Shown piece by piece: positions 1 through 9,156 of a DNA stretch of 64,000 nt. This DNA is from CALRGE01 sp964360635 (GTDB lineage Bacteria; Patescibacteriota; Gracilibacteria; UBA1369; 2-02-FULL-48-14): NCBI GenBank assembly GCA_964360635.1, contig CAYHXO010000010.1:1-64000 (forward strand), read 5' to 3'. Position 1 is the stretch's first letter. Each line of letters opens with the position of its first letter. Under the pieces are notes generated by a model. The model saw only the letters and a program-made list of their open reading frames with translations, ran no database searches and was not told where the DNA came from. The translations under genes and the position numbers were made by a program.

Positions 1-61
1 TTATTATTCACTCCTATCCTACTCCTGAGTGTTTCCAAGCTATTGAACCATTACGAATCGG

Positions 62-90
62 TTGACAATCAGCAGCAAATAGCGAATACT
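62..90 (+). promoter_or_regulatory. Sigma-70 promoter of rnpB
   Basis: TTGACA (62-67), a 17-nt spacer, then AATACT (85-90). Transcription would start near 97-101, just at the predicted 5' end of the RNase P RNA. The first 60 bases of the window show no gene. Confidence 0.75.
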
Positions 91-100
91 CGCCGAGTAA

Positions 101-456
101 AAATAGCTCCTTTAGGTGATCGCCCTTCGGGGAGGAAAGTCCGAGCAACATAAGGCATGAAAGCAGCTAACGGCTGCCGGAGCGGAGTCTAATAAAACCG
201 CTTTAGGGAAAGTGCCACAGAGACGAATAAGGTGAAACGCCCCCTCTGCCTCACGGTATGGGGATCTCGCAATTTAAACGGCGAGATCGGTAAACCCTTT
301 CTGTTGCAAGTCGGGAATGGATATTTGGAATCGGCGGCCTTACGCCCCAAATAGCCCGACGCTCGAGCGGCGCAGTGATGCGACGCCCAGATAGATGATC
401 ACTACAGCTTCCGCTTGCGAAGGCTGACAGAACTCGGCTTATAAAGGGGCTATTTT
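101..456 (+). ncRNA. rnpB: RNase P RNA (bacterial class A)
   Basis: Catalytic RNA subunit of RNase P, which removes 5' leaders from pre-tRNAs together with the RnpA protein encoded at 34331 in this same window. The conserved core GAGGAAAGTCC lies near 132-142, the AGGGAAAGTGCCACAGAGA-type core at about 206-224, and the 3' conserved ACAGAACTCGGCTTA at about 428-442. The ends pair: AAATAGCTCCTTTA at the 5' side with TAAAGGGGCTATTT at the 3' side, forming helix P1. The length of about 356 nt is normal for type A. The ends are set from the P1 pairing and may be off by a few bases. Confidence 0.95.
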
Positions 457-475
457 CTACATATAATGCAGTTTT

Positions 476-497
476 AGGGCAAAAGCCCTTTGCTTTT
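476..497 (+). terminator. Probable intrinsic terminator after rnpB
   Basis: Short hairpin AGGGC-AAAA-GCCCT followed by a T-rich TTGCTTTT. The stem is short (5 bp) but the position right after rnpB fits. Confidence 0.55.
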
Positions 498-565
498 CAA
501 TCATAGGCGAATCAGATTTTCTTTTTTGTTTTTGATAAAGAGCCACAGGCTTACTTTTCCAAATC

Positions 566-1471
566 TTAATTGCTTAGTTTCCATGCGTCATACACACGGC
601 TTGGGCACTCTGGCATCATCTCACGTGTGCCTGTTGAAGACAATTCTGGTCGGTAAGAGTTCTCATACATGAAGGTGTAAGGGATGTGGACTGTTTCACC
701 ACCACTAATATCATATGTGACGGGTCCACCCTCCGAGATAGACTCCATCTCCATTGGAACACTTTCACCAGCACCCGCAAAACTGATGACAACCGATCTG
801 CCTTCATAACCGTCAGCCAATTCAAATACATAAGTTGTTCCTCCTTTTACTTCAATTGTAAATCCAGAACCCATAGAATCTCCACCATCATCACACTCCT
901 CGGGTGTACAATCTATGATATCTGATTCTGGTGTACAGGCCACGTCTCTTACAGATATTCTCCCACAATTACCATTTGTGCTATTGTTGGTGACATTTAC
1001 GGTTTTCCCATTTATTCCATAAGTAAATTTTGGCTTTATCGTTCCAGCTGTAAGCTCGGAAAATAATGCTTCTCTTGCACTTAAATTTTCGGCACCCGAC
1101 AATTGTTCTTTGGCTACTCGCTTTTTGAACAAATCAATGGCTTTAAGCTCAGCTAACGGTGTATCTTTCGTAGCTTTATCTATAGCTTTTTTTACAATCT
1201 TAACTGCATCATCAAAATCTTTTTCATAAGCCGGACCATTGGACTTCAATCTATCTGTTATTTCCTGTAGCCTCCTTTCTGTTTCAATCTGATAAGCCTG
1301 TCTTTCCTGATCCAGTTTCAGTTGTTTGGCTTTTACTTCGGCCAATTCCTTTGCACGGAGGTCATCGTGATAGCTGTATGGGATGGGCGCGGCTTTAGGA
1401 GCTTCTTCCGTACATCCTGAGAGAGCTTCACTCAAGAAAACTACTGCGGCAAAGTTTGACATCTTATTCAT
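566..1471 (-). CDS. Putative lipoprotein with coiled-coil N-terminal half, function unknown
   Basis: About 301 aa. The N-terminus reads MNKMSNFAAVVFLSEALSGC, a short hydrophobic signal ending in a lipobox (LSGC), so the mature protein would be lipidated and membrane-anchored. Residues about 35-140 are charged and helical (coiled-coil-like, rich in Lys and Glu). The rest is beta-rich with four Cys between about 170 and 200 that could form disulfides. A longer frame begins at a TTG at 1531, but that TTG is the first triplet of the TTGACA -35 box of the gene's own promoter, so I start at the ATG at 1471; the ATG at 1462 is an alternative. No family recognised. It is transcribed divergently from the gene at 1662. 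Confidence 0.7.
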   Translation of the reverse strand: MNKMSNFAAVVFLSEALSGCTEEAPKAAPIPYSYHDDLRAKELAEVKAKQLKLDQERQAYQIETERRLQEITDRLKSNGPAYEKDFDDAVKIVKKAIDKATKDTPLAELKAIDLFKKRVAKEQLSGAENLSAREALFSELTAGTIKPKFTYGINGKTVNVTNNSTNGNCGRISVRDVACTPESDIIDCTPEECDDGGDSMGSGFTIEVKGGTTYVFELADGYEGRSVVISFAGAGESVPMEMESISEGGPVTYDISGGETVHIPYTFMYENSYRPELSSTGTREMMPECPSRVYDAWKLSN

Positions 1472-1503
1472 TGGAATGTAGTGAAATGTATTATAGTACT
1501 GAG

Positions 1504-1531
1504 ATGATAGCAGGTATTTTATATTTGTCAA
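1504..1531 (-). promoter_or_regulatory. Promoter of the 566-1471 lipoprotein gene
   Basis: On the minus strand TTGACA (1531-1526), a 16-nt spacer and TATCAT (1509-1504). Predicted start of transcription is near 1497, giving a leader of about 26 nt to the ATG at 1471. This promoter decides the start codon, since the upstream TTG lies inside it. Confidence 0.75.
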
Positions 1532-1599
1532 CAGTCAGTGCCTAAAAAGGCAGGAGTTTTTACACGTGCTAATCCAACTCGCCCATTAGATAAGCAAAC

Positions 1600-1628
1600 T
1601 TGTGTAGGCCACTGCCTTCAGCTATTTT
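1600..1628 (+). promoter_or_regulatory. Promoter of the polyprenyl glycosylphosphotransferase gene
   Basis: TTGTGT (1600-1605), 17-nt spacer, TATTTT (1623-1628). Transcription should start near 1635. An 11-codon reading frame (1633-1665, 10 residues) starts at the predicted transcript end and stops through an ATGA overlap with the main ATG at 1662; it may act as a leader. Confidence 0.6.
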
Positions 1629-1661
1629 ACAGATGAACAAGTTCTCAGATTTTCGAAGCCT

Positions 1662-3104
1662 ATGAAAAAATCAGAAATCGCATTCGGCGTCCTGCGTATA
1701 CCTGTCGACTTCGGCATGGTTGTGCTTGGATTCATGCTCGGTTACAAGATTCGACTACACGGCGATTTCATTCCTGGAATGCAGTTCCCTCTCGATTCTT
1801 CAACTTTCCCACCTGTTAACGACTACTTTCACCTCGTTTTATATTTTGCCGCGCTACTAATTGCGGTCTTTTTCTTTTTCGGTCTTTACAGCATGAAAAA
1901 TACTGATGGACCACTTCAAGAACAGAGAAAAGTTATAACTTTTTCAATAGTCTGGATTTTACTTGTAACCGCATACTTTTTTGCAGTCAGACAAGTTTTC
2001 TTTTCTCGACTCGTACTCGGAATGAGTTTCATCATTACTCTTGCACTTCTAATTACTGCACGCTTGATTTTACATCTTATGGAACGTCAACTTTTGCGAG
2101 CAGACATAGGTACAATTAAGCTTTTAGTCATCGGCTCAAATAAAATAACTGAAAAAATTGTTAAAAATTTAAAAGTTGATCCACATTACAGAATAGTTGG
2201 ATATATTTCTGTAAAAAACATGGAGATAAGCGGACTTCGCAGGCTAGGCTCACTAAATGAACTCGCCCGCATGGTTCGCAAATTTTCTGTCGATCGAATT
2301 ATTCAAACCGGCCATGATCTAAACAAAGATCAAGAGCGCGAAGTTCTCGATTTCTGCAAAGAAAATCGCGTTGAGTATTCTTTTGTACCGGATATTTTGG
2401 AAATGGAAAGAAGCAATGTTGAAATTGTTACTGTAGCCGGACTTCCTCTAATTCACTTAAAACCAACTCCGCTCGAAGGTTGGGGGAAAATAGTAAAACG
2501 CGTCTTCGATACAATCGCTAGTTTTTTTGGGTTAATTCTTCTATCTCCTCTCTTCGTCATAATCGCGATTCTAATTAAACTCGATTCGACCGGACCTGTT
2601 CTTTTCACAAAACTCGACGACGGCTCCCCTGCCTGCCGAGTAGGCCAAAACGGTAAACTCTTCAAATTCTACAAGTTCAGAACAATGCGCCCAGGCACAC
2701 ATAACTTACGTTTTACTGAACTCGCCGACAGAAACAACCGTAAAGGTCCAGTACTTAAAATCAAAGATGACCCACGAGTTACTCCTTTCGGCCGTCTCCT
2801 CCGCAGAACCTCAATCGACGAACTCCCACAACTTTGGAACGTCCTCAAAGGCGACATGAGCATGGTTGGCCCTCGCCCACACATTCCTGAAGAAGTGGCG
2901 GACTATGAGAAACATCACAAATTCCTACTCACAATCAAACCCGGGATCACCGGTCTCTCACAAATCTCAGGCCGCAGTGATCTCGACTTCGAAGAAGAAG
3001 TTCGACTCGACACCTTCTACATAAAACACTGGACCATCTTCCGCGACCTCAAGATCATCCTACGAACTTTTTTTGTTGTTTGGGGTGGAAAGGCCGCAGA
3101 TTAA
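1662..3104 (+). CDS. Polyprenyl sugar-phosphate glycosyltransferase (Bac_transf family)
   Basis: 480 aa. Transfers a sugar phosphate from a nucleotide sugar to a polyprenyl phosphate carrier at the inner face of the membrane, the first step of exopolysaccharide or surface glycan synthesis (known for the WbaP/CpsE/EpsL family). About four N-terminal membrane segments (residues about 10-140), a central CoA-binding-like domain (about 145-255), then a re-entrant hydrophobic helix (about 275-305) and the catalytic Bac_transf domain with FKFYKFRTM, RRTSIDELPQLWNVLKGDMS and VGPRP motifs and the terminal KPGITGLSQISGR block. The sugar specificity cannot be read from the sequence. Length and motif order are complete. 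Confidence 0.93.
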   Translation: MKKSEIAFGVLRIPVDFGMVVLGFMLGYKIRLHGDFIPGMQFPLDSSTFPPVNDYFHLVLYFAALLIAVFFFFGLYSMKNTDGPLQEQRKVITFSIVWILLVTAYFFAVRQVFFSRLVLGMSFIITLALLITARLILHLMERQLLRADIGTIKLLVIGSNKITEKIVKNLKVDPHYRIVGYISVKNMEISGLRRLGSLNELARMVRKFSVDRIIQTGHDLNKDQEREVLDFCKENRVEYSFVPDILEMERSNVEIVTVAGLPLIHLKPTPLEGWGKIVKRVFDTIASFFGLILLSPLFVIIAILIKLDSTGPVLFTKLDDGSPACRVGQNGKLFKFYKFRTMRPGTHNLRFTELADRNNRKGPVLKIKDDPRVTPFGRLLRRTSIDELPQLWNVLKGDMSMVGPRPHIPEEVADYEKHHKFLLTIKPGITGLSQISGRSDLDFEEEVRLDTFYIKHWTIFRDLKIILRTFFVVWGGKAAD

Positions 3105-3119
3105 TAGTATATTTAAAGC

Positions 3120-3434
3120 ATGCATAGCTCACCAGATAATCAATCTGAAATTCAAGAAATCCCACTGGAAATCACCTCCGGGAAAGTGATTTTTATGAAA
3201 AAAACTGAAGATAACGGGCGCAATATAGAAATTTGTGGAGTCCTTGAAAATCCACCAATTGAAGTTGGAAAAGCCATAAAACTTAGCAGAGGAAATACAA
3301 CAAGCGTAGAAACAATTTCTCAAGAAAATGAAATTTATTTAATTACGACTCAAAGCGGCTCACTTTACAAATTAGACCCAAGCAGAATACTTGATCATCA
3401 CTTGCCACCTGAAGATCTAGGATTTGTGAACTAG
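3120..3434 (+). CDS. Hypothetical small protein
   Basis: 104 aa, acidic N-terminus, no membrane segment and no motif I recognise. The pattern of short strands (ITSGKVIFM, IEICGVLEN, ISQENEIYLITTQSGSLYKL) suggests a small beta domain. It starts 16 bases after the glycosyltransferase stop. TATATT lies exactly 6 nt before its ATG (3108-3113), so it may be transcribed on its own as a leaderless message, although no good -35 box is seen. Confidence 0.6.
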   Translation: MHSSPDNQSEIQEIPLEITSGKVIFMKKTEDNGRNIEICGVLENPPIEVGKAIKLSRGNTTSVETISQENEIYLITTQSGSLYKLDPSRILDHHLPPEDLGFVN

Positions 3435-3480
3435 TTATGGGAGTAAAAACCACTTGTAAAGGATTTCTTTACAACTCAAT

Positions 3481-3532
3481 TTGAACTATCTGGCATCTCC
3501 GGATAGTTGATTCAATTATTTCCATTTTGGAA
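3481..3532. repeat. Two small inverted repeats upstream of the hsd operon
   Basis: TTGAACTATC (3481-3490) faces GGATAGTTGATTCAA (3501-3515), and TTCCA-TTT-TGGAA lies at 3520-3532. The 163-base gap before hsdM holds no gene. These could be operator sites for the restriction operon or a terminator for the upstream gene; no T-tract follows, so an operator is more likely. No clear promoter could be fixed here. Confidence 0.4.
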
Positions 3533-3597
3533 CATACTTATTCCCAGTGAAAAATCTCAGAAATCGTGTAATGTCTAATTACAAAACCTAAACATTT

Positions 3598-5172
3598 ATG
3601 ACCAACCATCGCAAACAACTCGAGGAAAAACTATGGGCTGCCGCGGAACAACTTCGCGCTAACGGAAGTTTGAAGCTTAATGAGATCAGCGAGCCAATTT
3701 TAGGACTAATTTTTTTGAAATTTGCCGATGTGAGATTTAAAAGAGCAAAAGAAGAAATCGAATCGGAACGAAAGCAAACAGAATCTACTCGTGTTCGCCC
3801 AATCACACCTGATGACTACAAATCTAAAGGCGTGCTTTATATTCCTGAAACTGCAACTTTCTCGCATTTGATGAGTCTTTCAGAATCTGAAAATATTGGA
3901 AAAGCAATAAATGACGCAATGAAAATTATTGAGGAACAAAATCGTGATCTCGCCGGAGTTCTACCTCAAGATTACACTTCCCTGTCAAAAAAAGCTGATG
4001 AAAATAGTCGGATCCTCATCACCCTATTAAAAAACTTCAACCAAATTCCAGACGATATTGAGGGCGATGCCTTTGGAGGAATTTATGAATACTTTCTTGG
4101 AAATTTTGCACGCTCAGAAGGTTCAAAAGGTGGAGAATTCTTTACTCCGCAATCAATCGTTAAGCTTCTTGTTGAAGTAATTGAACCTTATCATGGACGT
4201 ATTTTTGATCCTGCATGCGGTAGTGGTGGAATGTTTGTTCAATCAGCTCGCTTTGTTTCCGAACACGCAAATGGCAAATCTCAAGTAATGGATGAAGTGG
4301 CTATTTACGGTCAAGAAAAGGTTGAAGCTAACATGCGTGTTGCAAAAATGAACCTCGCAATTCATGGGCTTTCCGGGAAAATCGCTCTTGTTAACAGTTT
4401 TTATGAAGATCCTTTTGAAAGCGTAGGAAAATTCGACTTTGTGCTCGCAAATCCGCCTTTCAATGTAAAAGGAAAAGATAAAAATGGACAAATGGTGATT
4501 GACCCGGCTCGATTGCACGGAGATCCTCGTTACTATCTTGGACTACCACTAACCGGGAAAAATGAGATCAGCAACGCAAACTATCTTTGGATGCAGATGT
4601 TCGCCAGCTCACTATCACCAAAAGGTCGTGCAGGTTTTGTCATGGCCAACTCTGCAAGTGACGCTGGAAATGCCGAAAAAGAAATCCGCAAAAAAATGAT
4701 TGATGCCGGAATAGTGGACTGTATCATTTCCGTGGGAACAAATATGTTCTTAAACGCGACTCTTTCTTGCACACTCTGGTTTTTTGATAAACGCAAACAT
4801 GGCAGTGACAGACAAGACAAAATCCTCTTCATAAACGCACAAGATATTTTCACTGAAATTGATCGTGCACACAGCACTTGGACAGAGGAACAAATTCAAG
4901 AAATTGCAAACATCGTACGCCGTTACCGCGAAGAAGAAGGCTATGGAAATTATGAAAACATCAAAGGCCTTTGCAAAGTTGCAACTCTTGATGAAGTTCG
5001 AAGCGACTACTCATTGAATCCGGGCAGATATGTTGAAATCATTGAAAAAGAGATGAGCAATGTCGATTTTGAAGCCAGAATGAAAGAATTGATGAATGAG
5101 TTCACTTCCCTCACCCAAGAAGCTCACGGCTTGGAAAATAAAATAATGGAGGATTGGAATAAAATTATATAA
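3598..5172 (+). CDS. hsdM: Type I restriction-modification DNA methyltransferase subunit
   Basis: 524 aa. N6-adenine methyltransferase subunit that, with HsdS, methylates the bipartite recognition site and protects host DNA. An N-terminal HsdM_N-like helical region (about 1-140) is followed by the Rossmann methylase: GGEFFTP at about 180, S-adenosylmethionine motif I DPACGSGGMF at about 204 and the catalytic NPPF motif at about 285. The C-terminal helical tail contacts HsdS. Full family length. First gene of a five-gene operon reaching 12251, with 7-10 base gaps between most members. Confidence 0.97.
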   Translation: MTNHRKQLEEKLWAAAEQLRANGSLKLNEISEPILGLIFLKFADVRFKRAKEEIESERKQTESTRVRPITPDDYKSKGVLYIPETATFSHLMSLSESENIGKAINDAMKIIEEQNRDLAGVLPQDYTSLSKKADENSRILITLLKNFNQIPDDIEGDAFGGIYEYFLGNFARSEGSKGGEFFTPQSIVKLLVEVIEPYHGRIFDPACGSGGMFVQSARFVSEHANGKSQVMDEVAIYGQEKVEANMRVAKMNLAIHGLSGKIALVNSFYEDPFESVGKFDFVLANPPFNVKGKDKNGQMVIDPARLHGDPRYYLGLPLTGKNEISNANYLWMQMFASSLSPKGRAGFVMANSASDAGNAEKEIRKKMIDAGIVDCIISVGTNMFLNATLSCTLWFFDKRKHGSDRQDKILFINAQDIFTEIDRAHSTWTEEQIQEIANIVRRYREEEGYGNYENIKGLCKVATLDEVRSDYSLNPGRYVEIIEKEMSNVDFEARMKELMNEFTSLTQEAHGLENKIMEDWNKII

Positions 5173-5179
5173 ATAAGCT

Positions 5180-6187
5180 ATGGAAGGAAAATCACAAATC
5201 ATCATCTACAAAACAGAATCAGGCGAAACAAAAATCGACGTACGCTTTGATGGTGAAACGGTATGGCTTTCACAGAAGCTAATGGCTGAACTTTTCGATG
5301 TTACTGTTCCTACTGTTAATGAACACTTGAAAAATATATTTTCTACCAATGAATTAGATGAAAATTCAGTTATTAGGAATTTCCGAATAACTGCCTCAGA
5401 CCGGAAATTATATGACACAAAACACTACAACCTCGATGCCATTATTTCCGTTGGTTATCGGGTTAACTCTACTCGTGGCACTCAATTCCGTATTTGGGCC
5501 ACCCAAAGACTACGCGAATACATTGTGAAAGGTTTTGTGATGGACGATGAACGACTGAAAAACCCGGATCTACCTTTTGATTATTTTGAAGAATTATCAC
5601 GCAGAATTTCTGATATTCGAACTTCAGAAAAGAGATTTTATAGAAAAATTACAGATATTTATGCCACCAGTGTTGATTATGACCCAAAAGCCAAAGAGAG
5701 CATTCTTTTTTTTCAAACAGTGCAAAATAAAGTTCATTTTGCAATTACCGGAAACACAGCTGCAGAAATAATTGCAAATAGAGTCGATAGCAAAAAACCA
5801 AATATCGGGCTCACAAACTTTAGAGGTAGCAAACCCACAAAAGAAGAAGTATCAATCGCTAAAAATTATTTAACCGAGCAGGAACTTCTGGTGCTAAACA
5901 ATATCGTTGAGCAATATCTCGTGTTTGCAGAAGGACAAGCAATTCAAAGAGTGCCAATGTATATGAAAGATTGGATAGAAAAGCTCGACGCATTTCTTCA
6001 AATCAACAATAAAAACATTCTGGAAGACGCCGGCAAAATCTCCCACAAACTAGCCGTCGAAATCGCCGAAAGAAACTTCAACGAATACAAAAAAATCGAG
6101 GCCAAAAGCGCAGACAATGACTTCGACGAAGCGGCTTTACACGCTTTGAAGGTGGCGAAGAGGCAGAAAGGTAAGAATAAAACTTAA
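5180..6187 (+). CDS. RhuM-family protein
   Basis: 335 aa. Member of the virulence RhuM family (a Salmonella pathogenicity island protein gave the name); biochemical role unknown. The hallmark block is present at about 15-120: DVRFDGETVWLSQKLMAELF, VNEHLKNIF, YDTKHYNLDAIISVGYRVNS and GTQFRIWATQRLREYIVKGF. The N-terminal part resembles a winged-helix DNA-binding segment, which suggests it binds DNA or regulates; this is inference. RhuM genes are often found inside type I restriction operons, as here between hsdM (7 bases away) and hsdS (7 bases away). Confidence 0.88.
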   Translation: MEGKSQIIIYKTESGETKIDVRFDGETVWLSQKLMAELFDVTVPTVNEHLKNIFSTNELDENSVIRNFRITASDRKLYDTKHYNLDAIISVGYRVNSTRGTQFRIWATQRLREYIVKGFVMDDERLKNPDLPFDYFEELSRRISDIRTSEKRFYRKITDIYATSVDYDPKAKESILFFQTVQNKVHFAITGNTAAEIIANRVDSKKPNIGLTNFRGSKPTKEEVSIAKNYLTEQELLVLNNIVEQYLVFAEGQAIQRVPMYMKDWIEKLDAFLQINNKNILEDAGKISHKLAVEIAERNFNEYKKIEAKSADNDFDEAALHALKVAKRQKGKNKT

Positions 6188-6194
6188 ATAAATT

Positions 6195-7325
6195 ATGGTG
6201 ACTTTTCAGAAAGTAAAATTTAAAGACTTCGCTCTCTTACAAAGAGGGTTTGATTTACCAAAAGACAAAAGAACTGAGGGAAAATATCCTGTTGTAGCAT
6301 CAACATCTATAACCGGATACCACGATACATTTAAAGTTAAAGGACCTTGTGTGACCACAGGGAGAAGCGGTGCACTTGGTGAAGTATTATTTACTAAGCA
6401 AAATTGTTGGCCTCTAAACACCACACTCTGGGTAAAAGATTTTAAATGTAATGATCCAAAATTTGTTTATTTTAAATTAAAAACCTTAGGTTTAGAAAAA
6501 TTTAATGCAGGAGCAGGAGTTCCTACATTAAATCGAAATCATCTGGATGAGTTAATTCTGGAAGTTCCCGACCTCGCCACCCAAACCCGCATCGCATCCG
6601 TCCTCTCCGCATACGACGACCTCATCGAAAACAACGAAAAGCGCATCAAGGCTTTGGAAGAAATGGCTCAACTCCTCTACACCGAGTGGTTTGTGAAATT
6701 CAAATTCCCAGGCCATGAAAAAGTAAAAATGGTGGATAGCGGCACCGAGTACGGCATGATTCCGGAGGGGTGGGACGTGGGGAGGTTAGGAGAAATTGCA
6801 GATTTAATTATGGGCCAGTCTCCAACATCAAATCATTATAATTTAAATAGAGAAGGTGAACCTTTTCACCAAGGAGTTGCTGATTTTGGTAGTAAATATC
6901 CAATTGATAGAGTTTATTCAACAGCTGGGAATAAATATGCAGAGAAAAATGATTTATTATTTAGTGTTCGAGCACCAGTCGGTCGAATGAATATAGCAAC
7001 TAAGAAAATTATCCTCGGACGTGGTTTATCTGCGATAAGACATAAAAATAATCAACAATCATTTCTTTTTTTAATGTTTAACCAAAAATTTACTGAAAAA
7101 GATATGATCGGCAATGGAGCAATTTATAAGTCGGTGAATCAGGTCGAGTTGAAAAATCTTAAATTTGTTGTCCCTACACAAGAGATTGTTGAGGAGTTTG
7201 AAACTATTGTTAGTTTATATTTTCATGATATGGAAAGTTTAACTGCGGAGAATATGATTTTATCAAGACTATGCAAAATGCTTATTCCTCAATTGGTTAG
7301 TGGAAAACGAATTTTAAAATTTTAA
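6195..7325 (+). CDS. hsdS: Type I restriction-modification specificity subunit
   Basis: 376 aa. Recognises the target DNA for both methylation and cleavage. Two target-recognition domains are seen: TRD1 about 1-125 and TRD2 about 195-320. They are joined by the conserved helical spacer (LATQTRIASVLSAYDDLIENN and on to about 185), and a second helical region closes the protein (QEIVEEFETIVSLYFHDME, then LCKMLIPQLVSGK). The repeated half-structure is complete, so a bipartite recognition sequence is expected; the actual sequence cannot be derived from the protein by eye. Confidence 0.95.
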   Translation: MVTFQKVKFKDFALLQRGFDLPKDKRTEGKYPVVASTSITGYHDTFKVKGPCVTTGRSGALGEVLFTKQNCWPLNTTLWVKDFKCNDPKFVYFKLKTLGLEKFNAGAGVPTLNRNHLDELILEVPDLATQTRIASVLSAYDDLIENNEKRIKALEEMAQLLYTEWFVKFKFPGHEKVKMVDSGTEYGMIPEGWDVGRLGEIADLIMGQSPTSNHYNLNREGEPFHQGVADFGSKYPIDRVYSTAGNKYAEKNDLLFSVRAPVGRMNIATKKIILGRGLSAIRHKNNQQSFLFLMFNQKFTEKDMIGNGAIYKSVNQVELKNLKFVVPTQEIVEEFETIVSLYFHDMESLTAENMILSRLCKMLIPQLVSGKRILKF

Positions 7326-7335
7326 TTATCTATCC

Positions 7336-9156
7336 ATGAAACTTAAATCATTCCAAATTAAAAATTATAAATCTATTGTCGGCACTGGAGAAGTTGTACT
7401 TTCTGGGCATGACAATATAACTGTACTTGCAGGACAGAATGAGTCAGGTAAAAGTTCTGTTTTAGAAGCTTTGAATGCCTTTGAAACTGGAACATTTGAC
7501 TCCGACTCAAAGCCTTTTACTACCAAGGGCAGTCTTGTTCAAAGTGTAAGTTGTACTTATGAAGTTGATGATACTAAGTTATTGCTCGAACAATTAACAC
7601 AAGGTTTACGTGATGCGTACAATCCTCAAATTGGTGATGAAGATCCGATTCTCGATGACAAGAAGATAAAAACCATAAAAGAATTTACGTTAACTCGCTC
7701 TTATCCAGATATGGACGGAAAGTCTAAGCTAGAAATTACTTCTAATATTTTTGAAATCGTCAAAGCGGCTATTCTTGAGCAAGAAGTTGAAGAGGACGAA
7801 ACAAAAGCAGATGGAACAGTTGAAAAGAAAACTGTAAAAGAGAAAATTATTGAGTTAGATGAGAACGACATTTCAACCATCGCTGATGTATTTTGGAGTA
7901 ATGTTACCCCAAAGATTATACTCTTTAATGATTTTTGTGACCTTTTGCCAGACCGAATAACTTTGGCTGATCTTAAGACAAAAAAGATTGATGTTAAAGG
8001 ATATCGAGCTGTAAAAAATCTCGAAAAAATTCTGGGGCTTAATTTTGTCAACCTCTACGAGAAAGATGATCTAGAACGTGAAGCGATTCGTGATGAGCAT
8101 AACAATACAATTTCTGTCGACTTTCAAAAAGCATGGGGTCAGAAAATACATAACGACAACAAAATTGAAGTTAAGTATGATTTTGAAAAACGAGATACTA
8201 ATGATACTTCATATGTGAACTTTTATACAGAAACCAAGGATCGTCAAAAACTCAAACCTCATCAACGAAGCAAAGGGCTCATATGGTTTCTTTCATTCTG
8301 GATTGAACTCAATGCTCAAAATTCAACTGACCAGCAACTCATTCTCCTCGCTGACGAACCAGGTTTGTATTTGCATGTCAAAGCACAGGCAGATATTTTA
8401 AAGTTATTTAAAAAGCTCTCTGGAGAAGGACATCAAATTGTGTATACGACCCATTCTCCAAATCTTATCGAGTCAGAAAAGCTTAATAGGATTAAGTTGG
8501 TATTGAACGATCCCAAAATAGGAACTATTCTTGAACCTGTCACAACCTCAAAAATTGACTCTCAAAACAAGCAAGACGCCCTGCAACCTGTAGCGAATGC
8601 AATTGGGTTTTCAGTAAGCGATTTTGCACTTTCCAGCCCCAAGAATGTGATCCTTGAAGGTGTCTCTGATTACTTCTATTATTTGGGGATGCGAAAACTA
8701 CTTGGACGAAAAGATGGGTATTCTTTCGTCCCAGGGATAGGAGTACGGAAACAAAATACACTCGTCTCTTTCTGTATTGGCTATGGTATTGATTGGGTTG
8801 CCATCTTTGATGATGATTCAACTAGAGGTGCAGATTCACAAAAGACTTTTGCGGAGATAAAGGAGTACTTGTTTAACGGAGATGATGTGTCGGCTGAGGC
8901 AAAGATGCACATAACCACAAATATTTCGGGTGTTGAAAATATGTTTACTGTTGATGATATGAAGCTTGTTGATGATAAAATCGCTATAAAAGCTGATGCG
9001 GGGAAATCAATTGCTGATAAACGAAAAATTGTCTTTTCCAAGGCTTTCTATGAGAAACTGGAAAACGGACAAATCACTAAGGAAAACCTTAATGCTACAA
9101 CCATAGCTAATTTCAACAAAGTTTTTAACTGGATAGAAACCAACTTATCACTATGA
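7336..9156 (+). CDS. OLD-family ATPase with C-terminal TOPRIM nuclease-like domain
   Basis: 606 aa. ATP-dependent nuclease of the overcoming-lysogenization-defect type, by motif. The N-terminal ABC-like ATPase has MKLKSFQIKNYKS typical of RecF/OLD proteins, Walker A GQNESGKSS at about 33, and Walker B LILLADEPG at about 334-342, followed by a switch His in YTTHSPNLIE. The C-terminal TOPRIM shows the Glu motif VILEGVSDYFYY at about 437 and the acidic FDDDS at about 491-495. It sits between hsdS and hsdR and its stop overlaps the hsdR start (ATGA), so it is co-translated with the restriction subunit. GajA of the Gabija system shares this architecture, but no UvrD-like GajB partner is present here. 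Confidence 0.85.
   Translation: MKLKSFQIKNYKSIVGTGEVVLSGHDNITVLAGQNESGKSSVLEALNAFETGTFDSDSKPFTTKGSLVQSVSCTYEVDDTKLLLEQLTQGLRDAYNPQIGDEDPILDDKKIKTIKEFTLTRSYPDMDGKSKLEITSNIFEIVKAAILEQEVEEDETKADGTVEKKTVKEKIIELDENDISTIADVFWSNVTPKIILFNDFCDLLPDRITLADLKTKKIDVKGYRAVKNLEKILGLNFVNLYEKDDLEREAIRDEHNNTISVDFQKAWGQKIHNDNKIEVKYDFEKRDTNDTSYVNFYTETKDRQKLKPHQRSKGLIWFLSFWIELNAQNSTDQQLILLADEPGLYLHVKAQADILKLFKKLSGEGHQIVYTTHSPNLIESEKLNRIKLVLNDPKIGTILEPVTTSKIDSQNKQDALQPVANAIGFSVSDFALSSPKNVILEGVSDYFYYLGMRKLLGRKDGYSFVPGIGVRKQNTLVSFCIGYGIDWVAIFDDDSTRGADSQKTFAEIKEYLFNGDDVSAEAKMHITTNISGVENMFTVDDMKLVDDKIAIKADAGKSIADKRKIVFSKAFYEKLENGQITKENLNATTIANFNKVFNWIETNLSL

Noticed and set aside
1472..1531. N-terminal extension of the lipoprotein from a TTG at 1531
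   Set aside because: The TTG is part of the TTGACA -35 box of the gene's own promoter.
8540..8821. Antisense frames inside the OLD and hsd genes
   Set aside because: They are shadows of strongly conserved genes on the plus strand, with no start context or recognisable protein features.
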